Assembly (NCBI GenBank): GCA_005883655.1
Contig: VBDA01000123.1
Location: forward strand, 1 to 6,377
DNA length: 6,377 bases
Direction of reading: 5' to 3'
Origin: Betaproteobacteria bacterium
GTDB taxonomy: Bacteria; Pseudomonadota; Gammaproteobacteria; Burkholderiales; Casimicrobiaceae
Each line of letters opens with the position of its first letter. The stretch's first letter is position 1. The notes below the pieces were generated by a model. The model was not told the DNA's origin. It did not search any database and saw only the letters and a list, made by a program, of their open reading frames with translations. Positions 4,768 through 6,377 of this stretch are shown in pieces. The translations under genes and the position numbers were made by a program.

Positions 4768-6377
4768 CTAGTCCGCGCCGGCATGGCCGACGGCATCGCC
4801 GAATACTCGAGAGGCCCGGGTCTTGAGCGCGAGCCGATAACGGCGATCCGACACGGCGATGAATCCACCAAGCGCCATCAGGAACGCGCCCATCCAGATC
4901 CAGTCGACGAAGGGTTTGAGATAGATGCGGACACCCCACGGGCCATGGATGTTCGTCGCGTCGGCGCTGACCGGCTCACCGAGCGACACGTAACGATCGC
5001 CCCACGGACCGGTATCGATCGCCGCGATGGTCATCGACTGTCCCGATGCGTTATAAATGCGTTTCTCCGGCGCCAGCGTCTCGATCAGCCTGCCGTCCTT
5101 GCGCACCTCGACCTTTCCCGTGAGGGCACGATAGTTGGGACCGGGCTGCGGCGTCACACCGAGGAACTTGAATTCATAACCGCCAAGCGCGACGCTTTCG
5201 TCCACATCGAGACGCACGTCCTTCTCCACCTCATAACCCTTTACCAGCGTCACGCCGATGATGAAAACGCCGACACCCAGATGCGCGAGCACCATTCCGT
5301 AATAGGACGGAGAGTTGGCGCGAAGCTTCGCCAGCGTTCCGCGGCGAGGCGATGTCGACAGCCGTTGACGCAGATTGACGACGGTGGTCGCGAATATCCA
5401 GAACGCGAGAAAAAGACCGAAAGCAACGAGCAGCGACCAGCGTCCCAGCAGCAATGGCGTCACCAGTGCCGTGGCAGCCGCGACGCCAAGCGCCCAGCGG
5501 AGCCGGGCGGCAAGCTCGGGTAGCGGAGTACGCGTCCAGCGCGCGAGCGGTCCGACCCCCATTAGAAACGCCGCCGGCGCCATCAGCGGATAAAACACCG
5601 TGTCGAAGTAGGGTGGACCGACCGAAATCTTGCCCAGGTTCAAAGCGTCCAGAAACAGCGGATACAGCGTTCCGAGCAGCACGCTCGCCAGCGCCACCAT
5701 GAGCAGGACGTTGTTGGCCAGCAGCATCGACTCGCGCGAGAGGAGACCGAATGTCCCTCCCAATCCAACCTTTCCCGCGCGATAGGCAAACAGCGCCAGC
5801 GAGCCGCCGATGACGATCGCCAGGAAAGCGAGAATGAAAACGCCGCGCGCCGGGTCGGTCGCGAAGGCGTGCACCGAGGTCAGGACGCCGGAACGAACCA
5901 GAAAGGTGCCCAGCAATGACAGCGAAAAAGCGATGATGGCAAGCAGCACGGTCCAGCTCTTGAACGCGCCGCGCTTTTCGGTGACCGCGAGCGAATGAAT
6001 GAGTGCGGTGCCGGTGAGCCAGGGCATGAACGACGCATTCTCTACCGGATCCCAGAACCACCAGCCGCCCCAACCGAGCGTGTAGTAAGCCCAGCCGCTG
6101 CCCAGCGCGATGCCCACAGTCAGGAAGGCCCAGGCGACGGTCGTCCACGGACGCGACCAGCGCGCCCACGTGGCGTCGAGACGGCCGCCGAGCAAGGCAG
6201 CGATGGCAAACGAGAACGCAACCGAGAACCCGACGTAGCCCATGTAGAGCAGGGGAGGATGGAACACCATGCCCGGGTCCTGCAGTAGCGGATTCAAGTC
6301 GCGGCCCTCGGCCGCCGCGGGCATCAGGCGCTCGAACGGGTTCGACGTGAACAGCAGGAACAACAGGAAGCCGGCGC
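4768..6377 (-). CDS. ccmF: Haem lyase subunit CcmF (5' end outside window)
   Basis: CcmF is the multi-spanning inner-membrane haem lyase that receives haem from holo-CcmE and attaches it to apocytochrome c. The visible part is open to the right edge; from the TTG at 6363 inward it has 531 residues, plus four more at the edge. The haem-handling WWD domain is GWGGWWFWDPVENAS (about 97-111). The conserved histidines are His35 (VFHPPLLY), His123 (LIHSL), His165 (SVHAF) and His361 (LAHLGVG). The spacings of 88 and 42 residues between the first three match E. coli His173, His261 and His303, so roughly 134 N-terminal residues are missing only because of the window edge. The late periplasmic domain (KRIYNASGQSMT, 434-445) and a final membrane segment (about 487-505) are present. 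The stop is TAG at 4770-4768. Confidence 0.97.
   Translation of the reverse strand, partial: AGFLLFLLFTSNPFERLMPAAAEGRDLNPLLQDPGMVFHPPLLYMGYVGFSVAFSFAIAALLGGRLDATWARWSRPWTTVAWAFLTVGIALGSGWAYYTLGWGGWWFWDPVENASFMPWLTGTALIHSLAVTEKRGAFKSWTVLLAIIAFSLSLLGTFLVRSGVLTSVHAFATDPARGVFILAFLAIVIGGSLALFAYRAGKVGLGGTFGLLSRESMLLANNVLLMVALASVLLGTLYPLFLDALNLGKISVGPPYFDTVFYPLMAPAAFLMGVGPLARWTRTPLPELAARLRWALGVAAATALVTPLLLGRWSLLVAFGLFLAFWIFATTVVNLRQRLSTSPRRGTLAKLRANSPSYYGMVLAHLGVGVFIIGVTLVKGYEVEKDVRLDVDESVALGGYEFKFLGVTPQPGPNYRALTGKVEVRKDGRLIETLAPEKRIYNASGQSMTIAAIDTGPWGDRYVSLGEPVSADATNIHGPWGVRIYLKPFVDWIWMGAFLMALGGFIAVSDRRYRLALKTRASRVFGDAVGHAGAD

Noticed and set aside
4754..4939. Longer form of ccmG starting at 4939
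   Set aside because: The extra 62 residues lie inside ccmF in another frame, and the membrane anchor of CcmG begins right after the ATG at 4753.
4699..5523. A 274-codon + strand frame opposite ccmF and ccmG
   Set aside because: It is antisense to clear ccm genes and has composition typical of a shadow frame (Arg, His and Asp rich, no motif).
6361..6363. TTG at 6363 as the ccmF start
   Set aside because: The frame stays open to the window edge (residues AGFL precede), and histidine spacing indicates about 134 further N-terminal residues outside the window.

Overview
The window is GC-rich, chromosomal, and carries ordinary housekeeping genes of a betaproteobacterium-like organism. The evidence for this placement is the gene order rpsD-rpoA-rplQ, the sequences of S4 and RNA polymerase alpha (for example the alpha C-terminus reading LGMKLENWPPA), and a system I (Ccm) cytochrome c maturation cluster. 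This comes from remembered family sequences, not from a search, so finer taxonomy is not claimed.

Layout: on the + strand (37-2264) lies the distal end of the alpha ribosomal-protein operon: rpsD (S4), rpoA (RNA polymerase alpha) and rplQ (L17), closed by a textbook intrinsic terminator at 2287-2312. After it on the same strand are galE (UDP-glucose 4-epimerase, 2345-3352) and a 101-residue DUF2007-type protein with a C-terminal zinc ribbon (3355-3660), separated by 2 nt and probably cotranslated. On the - strand, read from the right edge inward, are ccmF (5' end outside the window), ccmG/dsbE and ccmH, tightly packed and convergent with galE-DUF2007. The two blocks meet in an 80-bp gap (3661-3740) that holds a short tandem repeat and a small hairpin. 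No stretch above 300 bases lacks a gene.

How the genes work together: S4, alpha and L17 supply ribosome and RNA polymerase parts under one transcript. CcmF, CcmG and CcmH form the final, periplasm-facing step of cytochrome c assembly: CcmG and CcmH deliver reduced apocytochrome cysteines and CcmF carries out haem ligation. GalE makes UDP-galactose, and perhaps UDP-GalNAc, for surface polysaccharide.

I see no mobile element, CRISPR, tRNA or clearly new multigene system. The points most worth a second look are a GAAA-capped hairpin that embeds the rpsD ribosome binding site, a Lys/Ala-rich tail of about 65 residues on L17, a cysteine at the substrate-gate position of GalE, and a ccm cluster that ends after ccmH with no ccmI next to it.
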